A DNA stretch of 11,347 nucleotides from the NCBI GenBank assembly GCA_964598695.1, contig CAZRDB010000163.1, positions 1 through 11,347 on the forward strand, given 5' to 3'. Source of the stretch: CAZRDB01 sp964598695 (GTDB lineage: Bacteria; Armatimonadota; Zipacnadia; UBA1398). This document shows positions 1-7,025 of the stretch, in pieces (positions within the stretch are counted from its first letter, which is position 1; every line of letters begins with the position of its first letter). The notes below the pieces were generated by a model that was not told the DNA's origin, did not search any database, and saw nothing but the letters and a program-made list of their open reading frames with translations. The translations under genes and the position numbers were made by a program.

Positions 1-2
1 CC

Positions 3-104
3 GTCGTCGTCTACGAGGTTACCTACCGCGACACCCCTCTCCCGCAGGAAATGGCCGGCGAACCGGGGAATAGGCCGGCAACCCACGGGGAGACAGCCAA
101 CTGA
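3..104 (+). CDS. 3' end of an unidentified protein (partial at the window start)
   Basis: Frame 3 is open from the window edge to a TGA at 102-104 and encodes 33 residues. It begins VVVYEVTYRDTPLPQEM and continues into a Gly/Pro/Asn-rich, probably disordered tail. Third codon positions at the start are mostly G or C (GTC GTC GTC TAC GAG), as in the real genes nearby. The alternative frame 2 is Arg-rich and lacks that bias. The VVVYEVTYR stretch looks like a terminal beta strand, but no family can be named from so little. The stop is 17 bp before the downstream transporter start, so the two may share an operon. Confidence 0.5.
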   Translation, partial: VVVYEVTYRDTPLPQEMAGEPGNRPATHGETAN

Positions 105-121
105 GGCGGAGGCACAACCGC

Positions 122-1486
122 ATGGCACAGACGAACGGCGCGCCCGACGCAACGCCGGTGGAGCCTGCCGGCAGACTTCGCTGGTACCACGGCCTGACGG
201 GGTACCATTGGCTCGTCCTGATCGTCGCCTCGTGCGGCTGGCTCTTCGACACCATGGACCAGTGGCTGTACAACCTCGCCAAAGGCCCGGCGCTGGCCAC
301 GCTGCTCGGCCCCGGCGCCTCGAGTGGCGATGTGCTCAAGTGGTCGGGCTGGTGCACGGCCGTCATGCTGCTCGGCTGGGCGACCGGCGGCTTTGTCTTC
401 GGGATGATCGGCGATAAGCTCGGTCGCACCCGCACGATGATCCTCACCGTGCTCCTCTACGCCATCTTCACCGGCCTCTCGGGACTCGCCCAGACCCCGC
501 TGCAGTTCGCGGTCTGCCGGTTCCTCACCGGGCTCGGGATCGGGGGCGAGTTCGCCGCCGGCGCCGCACTCGTGGCCGAGACCTTCCCCGACCATGCCCG
601 CGCCACCGGGCTCGGGATCATGCAGGCCTCGTCGGCGATCGGCAACATGCTGGCCGGGCTCGTCAACCTCACCATCGGCTCGCTCGCCGTCGCCAACCCC
701 GTGCCCGGCCACGAGCCGTGGCGGTACGTCTTCTATGTCGGCATCGTGCCCGCGCTGCTCACGGTCATCGTCCGCCTCTGGGTCAAGGAGCCCGACAAGT
801 GGCACGAGGCCCGTGCCGCCGCCACCGAGAGCAAGCGCCTCGGCTCGCTCGCCGACCTCTTCCGCGGACCCGTTCTCCGGCGCAGCACCTTCGTCTGCAT
901 CGGCCTCGGCGCGGTCGGAGTCATCGGCTTCTGGGGCATCGCCACGTGGTCGCCCGACCTGCTGCGCGGTGTGCTCAACCCCGACAAGCTCCCCGAGCTG
1001 AGAGCCGCGACCGAGAAGTCGGTGAGCCTCGCGCAGATGGCCCAGAACGCCGGCGCCTTCTTCGGGATCCTCGGCTGGACGTGGCTCGCCCAGCGGGCAG
1101 GGCGGCGCGCCGCCTTCGCCGCGACGTTCCTCTCGTGCTTCATCGTCGTCCCGACGACCTTCCTGCTCACGCAGCACTTCGCGACCTTCACGGCCGCGCT
1201 GATCCTGTTCCCGATCATGGGCTTCTGCACGACCTCGGTCTTCGGCGGCTTCGCGATCTACTTCCCCGAGCTGTACCCGACCCGCCTGCGCGCGACCGGC
1301 ACGGGCGTCGGCTACAACGTCGCCCGCTACCTCGCCATCGCGGGGCCGATGACCCTCGGCGGGCTCTCGAAGCAGTTCGGCCTGCACATCGCCGCCACGA
1401 TGGTCTCCTCCGTGTTCCTGCTCGGGCTGCTGATCCTGCTGTGGGCGCCGGAGACGAAGGGCAGGCCGCTGCCCGAGGACCTGTAG
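122..1486 (+). CDS. MFS transporter, sugar/organic-acid:H+ symporter type
   Basis: A 454-residue integral inner-membrane protein, the usual size for a 12-helix major facilitator. Sequence signs are the helix 2-3 loop motif A (G94-x3-D98-x2-G101-R102), the helix 4 run RFLTGLGIGGEFAAG (133-147), a degenerate second motif A in the other half (WLAQRAGRR, 321-329), PELYPTRLRATG (382-393) and a C-terminal PETKG (443-447). The last two are typical of the sugar-porter and related symporter families. Helix 1 carries two acidic residues in GWLFDTMDQ (D43, D46). This resembles the helix 1 Asp pattern of the sialate/lactate (SHS) and aromatic-acid (AAHS) proton symporters, so an organic anion or sugar acid is the likeliest substrate class; the substrate itself cannot be read. 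The ATG at 122 follows a GGCGGAGG ribosome-binding site at 105-112. The downstream methyltransferase begins 25 bp after the stop. Confidence 0.9.
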   Translation: MAQTNGAPDATPVEPAGRLRWYHGLTGYHWLVLIVASCGWLFDTMDQWLYNLAKGPALATLLGPGASSGDVLKWSGWCTAVMLLGWATGGFVFGMIGDKLGRTRTMILTVLLYAIFTGLSGLAQTPLQFAVCRFLTGLGIGGEFAAGAALVAETFPDHARATGLGIMQASSAIGNMLAGLVNLTIGSLAVANPVPGHEPWRYVFYVGIVPALLTVIVRLWVKEPDKWHEARAAATESKRLGSLADLFRGPVLRRSTFVCIGLGAVGVIGFWGIATWSPDLLRGVLNPDKLPELRAATEKSVSLAQMAQNAGAFFGILGWTWLAQRAGRRAAFAATFLSCFIVVPTTFLLTQHFATFTAALILFPIMGFCTTSVFGGFAIYFPELYPTRLRATGTGVGYNVARYLAIAGPMTLGGLSKQFGLHIAATMVSSVFLLGLLILLWAPETKGRPLPEDL

Positions 1487-1511
1487 CCGCCCGCGAGAGG
1501 ACGTCGACCGC

Positions 1512-2405
1512 GTGCCCTACCAGGCCTACTTCCGCACGCAGCGGGGTGGCGCCGGCCTGGCCTACGAGACCTGCCTCTACGAGCTGCTTGCGGCGCTCGG
1601 CCCCCGCGCGCTGCTGGAGCGCGAGTGGCCGGGCCGCTACCGGTGCACCTTCGAGTGGCTGGGCGATGAGGCCGATCTCGCGCGCCTGGCCCCCCGCCTC
1701 GGCTACACGCGGGCGATCCTGCGGATGCGCGTCGAGCCCGCCTCCGGGCTCCCCTCGGCCTACACCATGCGCGCGCGCTGGCCGGTCGGCCGCATGCGCG
1801 AGGGCGACCATGACCACCACCTCGAGGAGCTGTGGGTCGCCGACGAGGAGGAGCGCCTGGCCGCCTCGCCCCACCGGGTCGCTTTCCGGTTCGGCACGGA
1901 CGAGGAGCCGACCGTCGGCGGTCCCCGCCGGGGGCGGCGGCTCTCCCCGCTCGATGCCCGCGCCCTCGCGAATCTGACCGGACTCGCCGACGGGGCCTCG
2001 GTGCTCGATCCCTTCGCCGGACTCGGGACGATCCCGCTGGCCTGCGAGGCCCACGGCCTGCGGGCCACGGCGCTGGACGTGGAGCCCGCGCTGCTTGTGG
2101 GCCTGCGCGCGCTGCCGCTGCGCGGGTGCCTCCTGGGCGACGCAACCCGGTTGCCCTTCGGCGACGGCTCGTTCGACGGGATCGCGACCGAGCCCCCCTA
2201 CCATCGGTACGACCGCGCCGCGGTGGTCGCCGCCCTTCCGGAACTGATCCGCGTGACTCGCCGCGGTGGCCCGCTGGTCTTCCTGATCGCCGACTACCTG
2301 CGCGACGCCTTTACGCCGCCGCCGGCGTGCCGTGAGGAGGCTGCTTTGGCCGTGCGGCGTCACAGGCTCGACTGCACCGCACTCGTCTGGCGGGTCGTCG
2401 GCTGA
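1512..2405 (+). CDS. SAM-dependent nucleic-acid methyltransferase, Trm-G10/UPF0020-like
   Basis: A 297-residue protein. The C-terminal half is a Rossmann-type methyltransferase: motif I VLDPFAGLGTIPLA (164-177), the acidic end of strand 2 in ALDVEP (D189), GDATRLPFGDGSFD (209-222) and motif IV TEPPY (226-230) in place of the usual (D/N)PPY. The order DPF-G-GTI, GDA-LPF, xPPY is that of tRNA guanine-N2 methyltransferases related to archaeal Trm-G10 and Trm11, so transfer of a methyl group to an exocyclic base amine of RNA is the best guess. The first 140 residues show no clear THUMP domain by eye; they may be a divergent one or another RNA-binding module. The start is GTG at 1512 behind GAGAGGA (1494-1500); the first in-frame ATG (1724) would delete about 70 residues. 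The gene lies 25 bp after the transporter, and its last 46 bp overlap the convergent C39-like gene. Family assignment is fairly sure, substrate is not. Confidence 0.8.
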   Translation: MPYQAYFRTQRGGAGLAYETCLYELLAALGPRALLEREWPGRYRCTFEWLGDEADLARLAPRLGYTRAILRMRVEPASGLPSAYTMRARWPVGRMREGDHDHHLEELWVADEEERLAASPHRVAFRFGTDEEPTVGGPRRGRRLSPLDARALANLTGLADGASVLDPFAGLGTIPLACEAHGLRATALDVEPALLVGLRALPLRGCLLGDATRLPFGDGSFDGIATEPPYHRYDRAAVVAALPELIRVTRRGGPLVFLIADYLRDAFTPPPACREEAALAVRRHRLDCTALVWRVVG

Positions 2406-3211
2406 ACCGGCGCGACCAAGACGCGGGTCCAGGTCCCGAGGAACTCCTCGCGGCTCAGCTCGGTGTCGCCGATCATCGGGTCGTAGAGCCGCACCGTCCT
2501 GTCACTGGCCTCCAGGATCGTCACCACGTGGAGCACCCGGCCGAGCACCCGCGTCTCGGCGAGGCACGGCTTGGGGGCATCGCGGATCTGCTCCCACCGC
2601 GCCGCCGGGACCACGCGAGCCGGCATGCCGAGCCTGCCCAGCGCCGTGGCCATCCCGATGCTGGTCGTCCCCCGGCCCGGTCGCGTATCGGCCAGCAGCG
2701 CCGCCTCGCGCTCCGAAAGCGGGCAGCCGACCTCCCAGGCGACGCGGGCCACCGCGGCGGAGCCACAGCTCCACCACGTCGACTGCCCGGCCGGCGGAGC
2801 CGCACGGTCGGTCGAGAGGCCGAACGAGGCCGCGGGCGCCAGCAGCGGCAGGGCGCTGGTGGTGGCCCACCAGGCGCCGCCGGCGCCGGCCGTGAGCAGG
2901 AACGGCCGCGCGAACGGCGTCCCCCGCAGCCGAACGGCCCACAGCGCAAGCGCGAGCAGGAGGCCGGGCCCCGCCACGGCGCACTCGACGTACGATGCGC
3001 CGGGCACGCGCGCGAGCGGGGTGGGCAGGAGGATCTCCCAGACCAGCAGATCGGCGAGCGAAGCGCAGGACACCCCCGCGAGCATCCGGCGGCTCGGATG
3101 CAACCCGCCGCGCCACGCCCGCGCCGCGACCAGGACGGCAACGGCCAGGACCGCGGCATTGAGCGCGAACCCGGCGATCCGCGCGAGGTAGTCGGTTCCA
3201 ATCACGCCCAT
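2360..3211 (-). CDS. Membrane-anchored C39-like cysteine peptidase homologue
   Basis: A 283-residue protein with two parts. Residues 1-125 are hydrophobic with about three or four membrane segments (near 9-31, 47-65, 75-95 and 103-125). Residues 140-270 resemble a peptidase C39 (papain-like) domain: QSTWWSCGSAAVARV places Gln143 six residues before Cys149, as in bacteriocin-leader peptidases, with HVVTILE (His228) and DP (Asp244) completing the triad. The closing LSREEFLGTWTRVLV matches the family's usual C-terminal helix and strand. C39 domains normally sit at the N-terminus of ABC exporters and cut double-glycine leaders; this one is stand-alone, with no exporter or peptide precursor in view. 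The start at 3211 (ATG, after a G-rich AACGGGGG stretch) is preferred over an upstream in-frame ATG at 3382, which would run across the divergent gene's start. Catalytic activity and topology are inferred. Confidence 0.75.
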   Translation of the reverse strand: MGVIGTDYLARIAGFALNAAVLAVAVLVAARAWRGGLHPSRRMLAGVSCASLADLLVWEILLPTPLARVPGASYVECAVAGPGLLLALALWAVRLRGTPFARPFLLTAGAGGAWWATTSALPLLAPAASFGLSTDRAAPPAGQSTWWSCGSAAVARVAWEVGCPLSEREAALLADTRPGRGTTSIGMATALGRLGMPARVVPAARWEQIRDAPKPCLAETRVLGRVLHVVTILEASDRTVRLYDPMIGDTELSREEFLGTWTRVLVAPVQPTTRQTSAVQSSL

Positions 3212-3269
3212 GCTCGCACCCCCGTTCCTGGAAGGCAGTGCCGATGGGCGGGGCCCGCGTTGCAGCGCC

Positions 3270-3292
3270 GTTCCCCGAACCCGGAAGGGAAC
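3270..3292. promoter_or_regulatory. Inverted repeat in a divergent intergenic region (possible operator)
   Basis: GTTCCC at 3270-3275 and GGGAAC at 3287-3292 form a perfect 6-bp inverted repeat with an 11-bp spacer. It lies midway in the 137-bp gap between the starts of the C39-like gene (-) and the GHL10-family gene (+). The left arm can also pair with a nearer GAAC (3277-3280). The position suits a dimeric regulator of one or both genes, but I see no convincing -35/-10 pair beside it, and short GC-rich repeats arise often by chance here. Confidence 0.25.
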
Positions 3293-3348
3293 CGCTCGGG
3301 GGGGCGTGAACTCCGATCGCGTGGCGGGACGGGACAGGAGATTCGACA

Positions 3349-5745
3349 ATGGCTCCGGTGGCCCTGATGGTTCTCGCGACACTCGCGAGTGGTCCGCTCG
3401 CCGAGGAACGCCTCCTGGTCTCCGCCGCGACTCCGCTCGCCGCCTGGTCGGTCTCGCAGGGGGCCGAGCCGCCGGAGATCGTCCCCGACCCCGACCGCCC
3501 AGGCGAGCAGGTCATCCGGCTCCCCTACACGCTCACGGGGACCACCCAGCGCGCCGCCTGGGACGTGACGCTCTCGGAGAGCCTCGTCGGGGCGGGCAAG
3601 TTCGAGGCCCAGCTCTGGCTCGACCGGCCGGAGCTGGTCTCCGGCATCTCGCTCTACTTCGAGGCGCCGCCCGGCTGGTACGGCGCTTGGTTCGGCGCGG
3701 AGACGCCCGAGGGCAAGCCGGCTTGGCGCACCCTCCGCTGGACCCGCGCCGCGATGAACCCTGAGAGCCCCGGCCCCTGGAGCGCGGGCCGCGCCCTGCG
3801 TGTCTCCATCTGGCAGGCGGCCCCCGGCTCTGGCGCGCTGCTCCTCCGCCCCGTCACGGCTCGCGGCAGCGCCGTCCTCCTCGTCGCGCCGCGCTGGATG
3901 TCCGAGCAGGAGCCGGAGCGCGCCGACGAGGCCCGTCCGTGGATCGAGACCGTCGCGGGCGCCCTTGACCGCACCGGAATCCCCTATGGCGAGCTGGACG
4001 ACACCGATCTCGATGCCGCGACCCTCGCCGGCGCACGCATGCTCATCCTCCCCTATGCGCCGAGACTTGCGCCGGAACTGCTCGATGCTCTCCCTGGGTT
4101 CCTCGAGCGAGGCGGACGTGCCCTCGCTTTCTACCAGTGTCCCGAGCCCCTCCTACGCGCGCTGGGGGTCCTGGAAGCCGAGTACCGCAGCGGCCGCGAG
4201 GGCGACGGCGGGCGCTTCGCGCGGGTTGCCTTCACCGATCGCGCGCTCACCGGCCTGCCCGAGAGCATGGGCCAGAACTCCTGGAACGCGATCGTCCCCA
4301 CCCGGCTCGCGCCCGAGGCGCGGGCCATCGGCCTCTGGCAGAGCGTGGAGGGCGCGCTCGGCGAGCCCGCGTGCATCCTCTCGCCGGCCGGCGCGTACCT
4401 GGGCCACGTCCTGACGCGCGACGACCCGGCCGCCAAGGCCGCCTTCCTCGGAGCGGTCATCGGCGACCTGATCCCGGAGGCCTGGGAGGCCGCCTACGGC
4501 GCGCAGCGCGAGAGCCTGACGGCGGTCGGCCCCTACCGGGACGAAGCCGAACTCGCCGAGGCCGTGCGGGCCTCGGGCAACGCGACCGCGACGGAGCTGC
4601 TCGACGCGGGCCTCGCGAAGCTCGTGACCGCGGACGACCTCGCCGGCGCCGGGCAGTGGGCCGAGGCGGCGACGGGCCTCCAGGGCGTGCGAGACGACCT
4701 CGTGCGCGCCTGGGCGACCTCGCTGCCTGCCCGGGAGGACGAGTTCCGCGCCGTGTGGTGCCACTCGGCCTTCGGGGTCGGCGGCTGGGGCTGGGAGCGC
4801 TCGCTCGACGCCCTCCGTGACGCGGGCTTCACCGCCGTGATCCCCAACATGCTGTGGGGCGGCGTGGCCTTCTACCCGAGCCAGGTGCTCCCCGTCTCGC
4901 TCGAGGTCACGGAGCGGGGCGACCAGATCGCCCAGTGCGTCGAGGCCGCCCACGCCCGTGGCCTCGCGGTGCATGTGTGGAAGGTCAACTACTGCCTGGG
5001 GCCGGCGCCCGAGGAGTTCGTCGCGCGGCTCCGCGCCGAGGGCCGCCTGCAGATCGACCGCGAGGGCCGCGAGCTGCGCGACCCCCACCTGTGGCTCTGT
5101 CCCTCGCAGCAGGCGAACTTCGAGCTGGAGCGCGACGCGATGCTCGAGGCGGCCCGCAACTACGAGGTCGACGGCCTCCACTTCGACTACATCCGCTACC
5201 CGGGCCAGGACGGCTGCTTCTGCCCCGCGTGCCGCCGGGCGTTCGAGGCAACGCTCGGGCGCGCGGTGGCCAACTGGCCCGCCGACGTGGCCGACCGCGG
5301 GGGGCCGCTCGTGCAGCAGTGGTACGAGTTCCGCCGCCAGCAGATCGACCGGCTCGTGGGCTCGGTGGCCGAGGAGGCGCGGGAGATCCGGCCCGGGATC
5401 GCGATCTCGGCCGCCGTCTGGCCCGACCTCCCCCGGACGCGCGACAGCATCGGCCAGGACTGGGACCGCTGGATCGACCGAGGCTGGCTCGACTTCGTCT
5501 GCCCGATGGACTACACGAAGGAGGCCGACAGCTTCCGCGGCATGGTCACCCGCCAGGCGGAGTGGATCGGCGGCCGGATCCCCTTCTACCCGGGGATCGG
5601 CTGCCACGAGGCATCGCCGGACGGCCTCCTCGAGCAGATCACGATCGCCCGTGAGAAGGCGCCCGGCTTCACGGTCTTCAACTTCGACGCCGGCCTCGCC
5701 CAGGACTACCTCCCGCTTTGCTCGCTCGGCGCGACGAGGAGGTAG
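3349..5745 (+). CDS. Secreted multidomain glycosyl hydrolase-like protein, GHL10/DUF187 family
   Basis: A 798-residue exported protein. Residues 1-18 resemble a short signal peptide (hydrophobic run ending LASGPLA). Residues 20-170 form a strand-rich module like a carbohydrate-binding or jelly-roll domain. Residues 173-380 alternate hydrophobic strands and helices (AVLLVAPRWM, MLILPYAPRL, FLERGGRALAFYQ), like the class I glutamine-amidotransferase-like fold attached to many glycosidases. Residues 465-790 are the GHL10 TIM barrel: RAVWCHSAFGVGGWGW, then DALRDAGFTAVIPNMLWGG, HARGLAVHVWKVNY, the hallmark DGLHFDYIRYPG (608-619), CFCPAC (623-628) and FVCPMDYTKEA (716-726). Relatives are predicted to act on polysaccharides or envelope glycans, but activities are poorly known. 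The ATG follows AGGAG (3336-3340) by 8 bp, a strong start. Only about 40 bp separate its stop from the convergent metallophosphoesterase stop. The barrel call is firm; the N-terminal domain calls are inference. Confidence 0.85.
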   Translation: MAPVALMVLATLASGPLAEERLLVSAATPLAAWSVSQGAEPPEIVPDPDRPGEQVIRLPYTLTGTTQRAAWDVTLSESLVGAGKFEAQLWLDRPELVSGISLYFEAPPGWYGAWFGAETPEGKPAWRTLRWTRAAMNPESPGPWSAGRALRVSIWQAAPGSGALLLRPVTARGSAVLLVAPRWMSEQEPERADEARPWIETVAGALDRTGIPYGELDDTDLDAATLAGARMLILPYAPRLAPELLDALPGFLERGGRALAFYQCPEPLLRALGVLEAEYRSGREGDGGRFARVAFTDRALTGLPESMGQNSWNAIVPTRLAPEARAIGLWQSVEGALGEPACILSPAGAYLGHVLTRDDPAAKAAFLGAVIGDLIPEAWEAAYGAQRESLTAVGPYRDEAELAEAVRASGNATATELLDAGLAKLVTADDLAGAGQWAEAATGLQGVRDDLVRAWATSLPAREDEFRAVWCHSAFGVGGWGWERSLDALRDAGFTAVIPNMLWGGVAFYPSQVLPVSLEVTERGDQIAQCVEAAHARGLAVHVWKVNYCLGPAPEEFVARLRAEGRLQIDREGRELRDPHLWLCPSQQANFELERDAMLEAARNYEVDGLHFDYIRYPGQDGCFCPACRRAFEATLGRAVANWPADVADRGGPLVQQWYEFRRQQIDRLVGSVAEEAREIRPGIAISAAVWPDLPRTRDSIGQDWDRWIDRGWLDFVCPMDYTKEADSFRGMVTRQAEWIGGRIPFYPGIGCHEASPDGLLEQITIAREKAPGFTVFNFDAGLAQDYLPLCSLGATRR

Positions 5746-5786
5746 GGCGCGCGCCGCCCGCGCCGCCGAGCGCCGGCTCCGGGCCG

Positions 5787-6935
5787 CTACGCCGCGCCCT
5801 CAGCCGTCACGATCGTCTGCTTCGGCGTCGCTCGGGTGGGCGCGATGGGGGAGGCCTCGTAGAAGAGCTGGGGCGCCGATGGGACGGGCCGGCCATACCC
5901 GGTGATCGCGACGCGGCCTCCCGCGTCGACCCGCACGGTGCAGAAGCCGAAATAGGCCCCCTCCGGCGGCGACCAGACCGCGTCGCACTCGGAGCCGGCG
6001 CTGCCCGCGATGATCTGCCAGACGCCCGAGCCGGCATCGAGCCGCCAGGCGTGGTGCGCGTGGATGTGGCCCGCGATGTAGGCCTTCACCTTGGGGTTCC
6101 GACGCAGCACCGCCGACAGCTCCTCCCCGAGCGGGTGGTCGCCCGACTGGTGGATCGTCGCGCCCCAGGAGTCGTCGGCATAGGCAGGCGCCTCGATCGG
6201 GCGGTGGCCAAGGACGAGGATCGTCTCCACGGCAGGGTCGGCCTGGGCCGCCGCGATGTCGGTCTCGGCCCAGTGGACGGGCACCCAGCCGGGCAGCGGC
6301 TTGCCGGTCGCGGGATCGGTCACGTCGCTCAGCGTGTCGGTGTTGAGCACCACGATGTGCACCGGACCGATGTCGAAGGAGAACGACAGCCGGCTCTCGT
6401 CGAGCACGAGGTGGTCGGGGTTCTCGCCCTCGGGCCTCGGGCCGTTGCCGGCGCGCGCGTCGTACCGGTGCGCCGCGCGCCACTCCGTCCACACCCGGAA
6501 CGCCTCCGCGCTCGGATACTGCGCGTTGATCGCCGGGTCGAACTCATTGGCCTCGTGGTTGCCCGTCGAGACCACCAGCTCCAGCGCGGGAGCGCCGGCG
6601 ATCCCCTCCAGCTCCCCTTGCCAGGCCGCGAGCTGCTCGCCGAGCGTCCTCCCCTCGTCCATCGCCATGGCCATCACGAGGTCGCCGTTCACAACCGTGA
6701 GGTCCGGCCCGTGCTCGACGATGTCGGCGAGGTTCTGCCGGAACTGCGGGAGGTTGAGCGAACTCGGGTTCTCGGCCTTCGTGGCCTGCCACTCGCGGTA
6801 GCCCACGTGGTCGTCGGAGAGAACGGCGAGCGTGAGAGCCTCGCCCGCCTGGGCGAGGCCGACCCGGCCCGTCGCGGCGAGGAGAACTGCCGCGACGGCC
6901 ACGAGGCAGAGCAAGAGGAGCGGACGGGTGCGCAT
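5787..6935 (-). CDS. Secreted calcineurin-like metallophosphoesterase
   Basis: A 382-residue protein with a signal peptide at about 1-30 (MRTRP charged start, Leu/Val/Ala core, cleavage near LAQA). All the metal-binding blocks of the calcineurin-like phosphoesterase superfamily are present in order: D41-x-H43 in LSDDHVG, GD in VVNGDLV (84-85), GNHE (125-128), GH in VLGHRP (243-244) and GHIHAHH (289-295). It should be an active dinuclear-metal enzyme outside the cytoplasm, hydrolysing phosphomonoesters, phosphodiesters or nucleotides; the exact substrate cannot be read. Its C-terminal tail after about 350 is Pro/Ala/Thr-rich and probably unstructured. The ATG at 6935 has an upstream AAGGGAA ribosome-binding site on the minus strand. 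It follows the GT-C-like gene on the same strand after a 90-bp gap, so the two are probably co-transcribed. Confidence 0.88.
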   Translation of the reverse strand: MRTRPLLLLCLVAVAAVLLAATGRVGLAQAGEALTLAVLSDDHVGYREWQATKAENPSSLNLPQFRQNLADIVEHGPDLTVVNGDLVMAMAMDEGRTLGEQLAAWQGELEGIAGAPALELVVSTGNHEANEFDPAINAQYPSAEAFRVWTEWRAAHRYDARAGNGPRPEGENPDHLVLDESRLSFSFDIGPVHIVVLNTDTLSDVTDPATGKPLPGWVPVHWAETDIAAAQADPAVETILVLGHRPIEAPAYADDSWGATIHQSGDHPLGEELSAVLRRNPKVKAYIAGHIHAHHAWRLDAGSGVWQIIAGSAGSECDAVWSPPEGAYFGFCTVRVDAGGRVAITGYGRPVPSAPQLFYEASPIAPTRATPKQTIVTAEGAA

Positions 6936-7025
6936 GTGTGGTTCCCTTCACCGCTGCGGAACGAGGCTTCCGGAGAGCCGCGCCGGCAACCCGATTCGTG
7001 CCCGCCCGCGCGCTCCCTCCCGCGG

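Noticed and set aside
23..1387. A 454-codon minus-strand frame antisense to the MFS gene
   Set aside because: Arg/Glu/Gly/Asp-rich composition with no membrane or domain pattern. The plus strand encodes a clear MFS transporter.
3212..3382. N-terminal extension of the C39-like protein to an ATG at 3382
   Set aside because: The extra 57 residues are Arg/Pro-rich, cross the divergent gene's ribosome-binding site and start, and precede a natural membrane-protein N-terminus at 3211.
5746..5786. Possible bidirectional terminator between the convergent GHL10 and phosphoesterase genes
   Set aside because: The 41-bp gap is almost all G and C with several short possible pairings, but no clear stem with a T-run on either strand.
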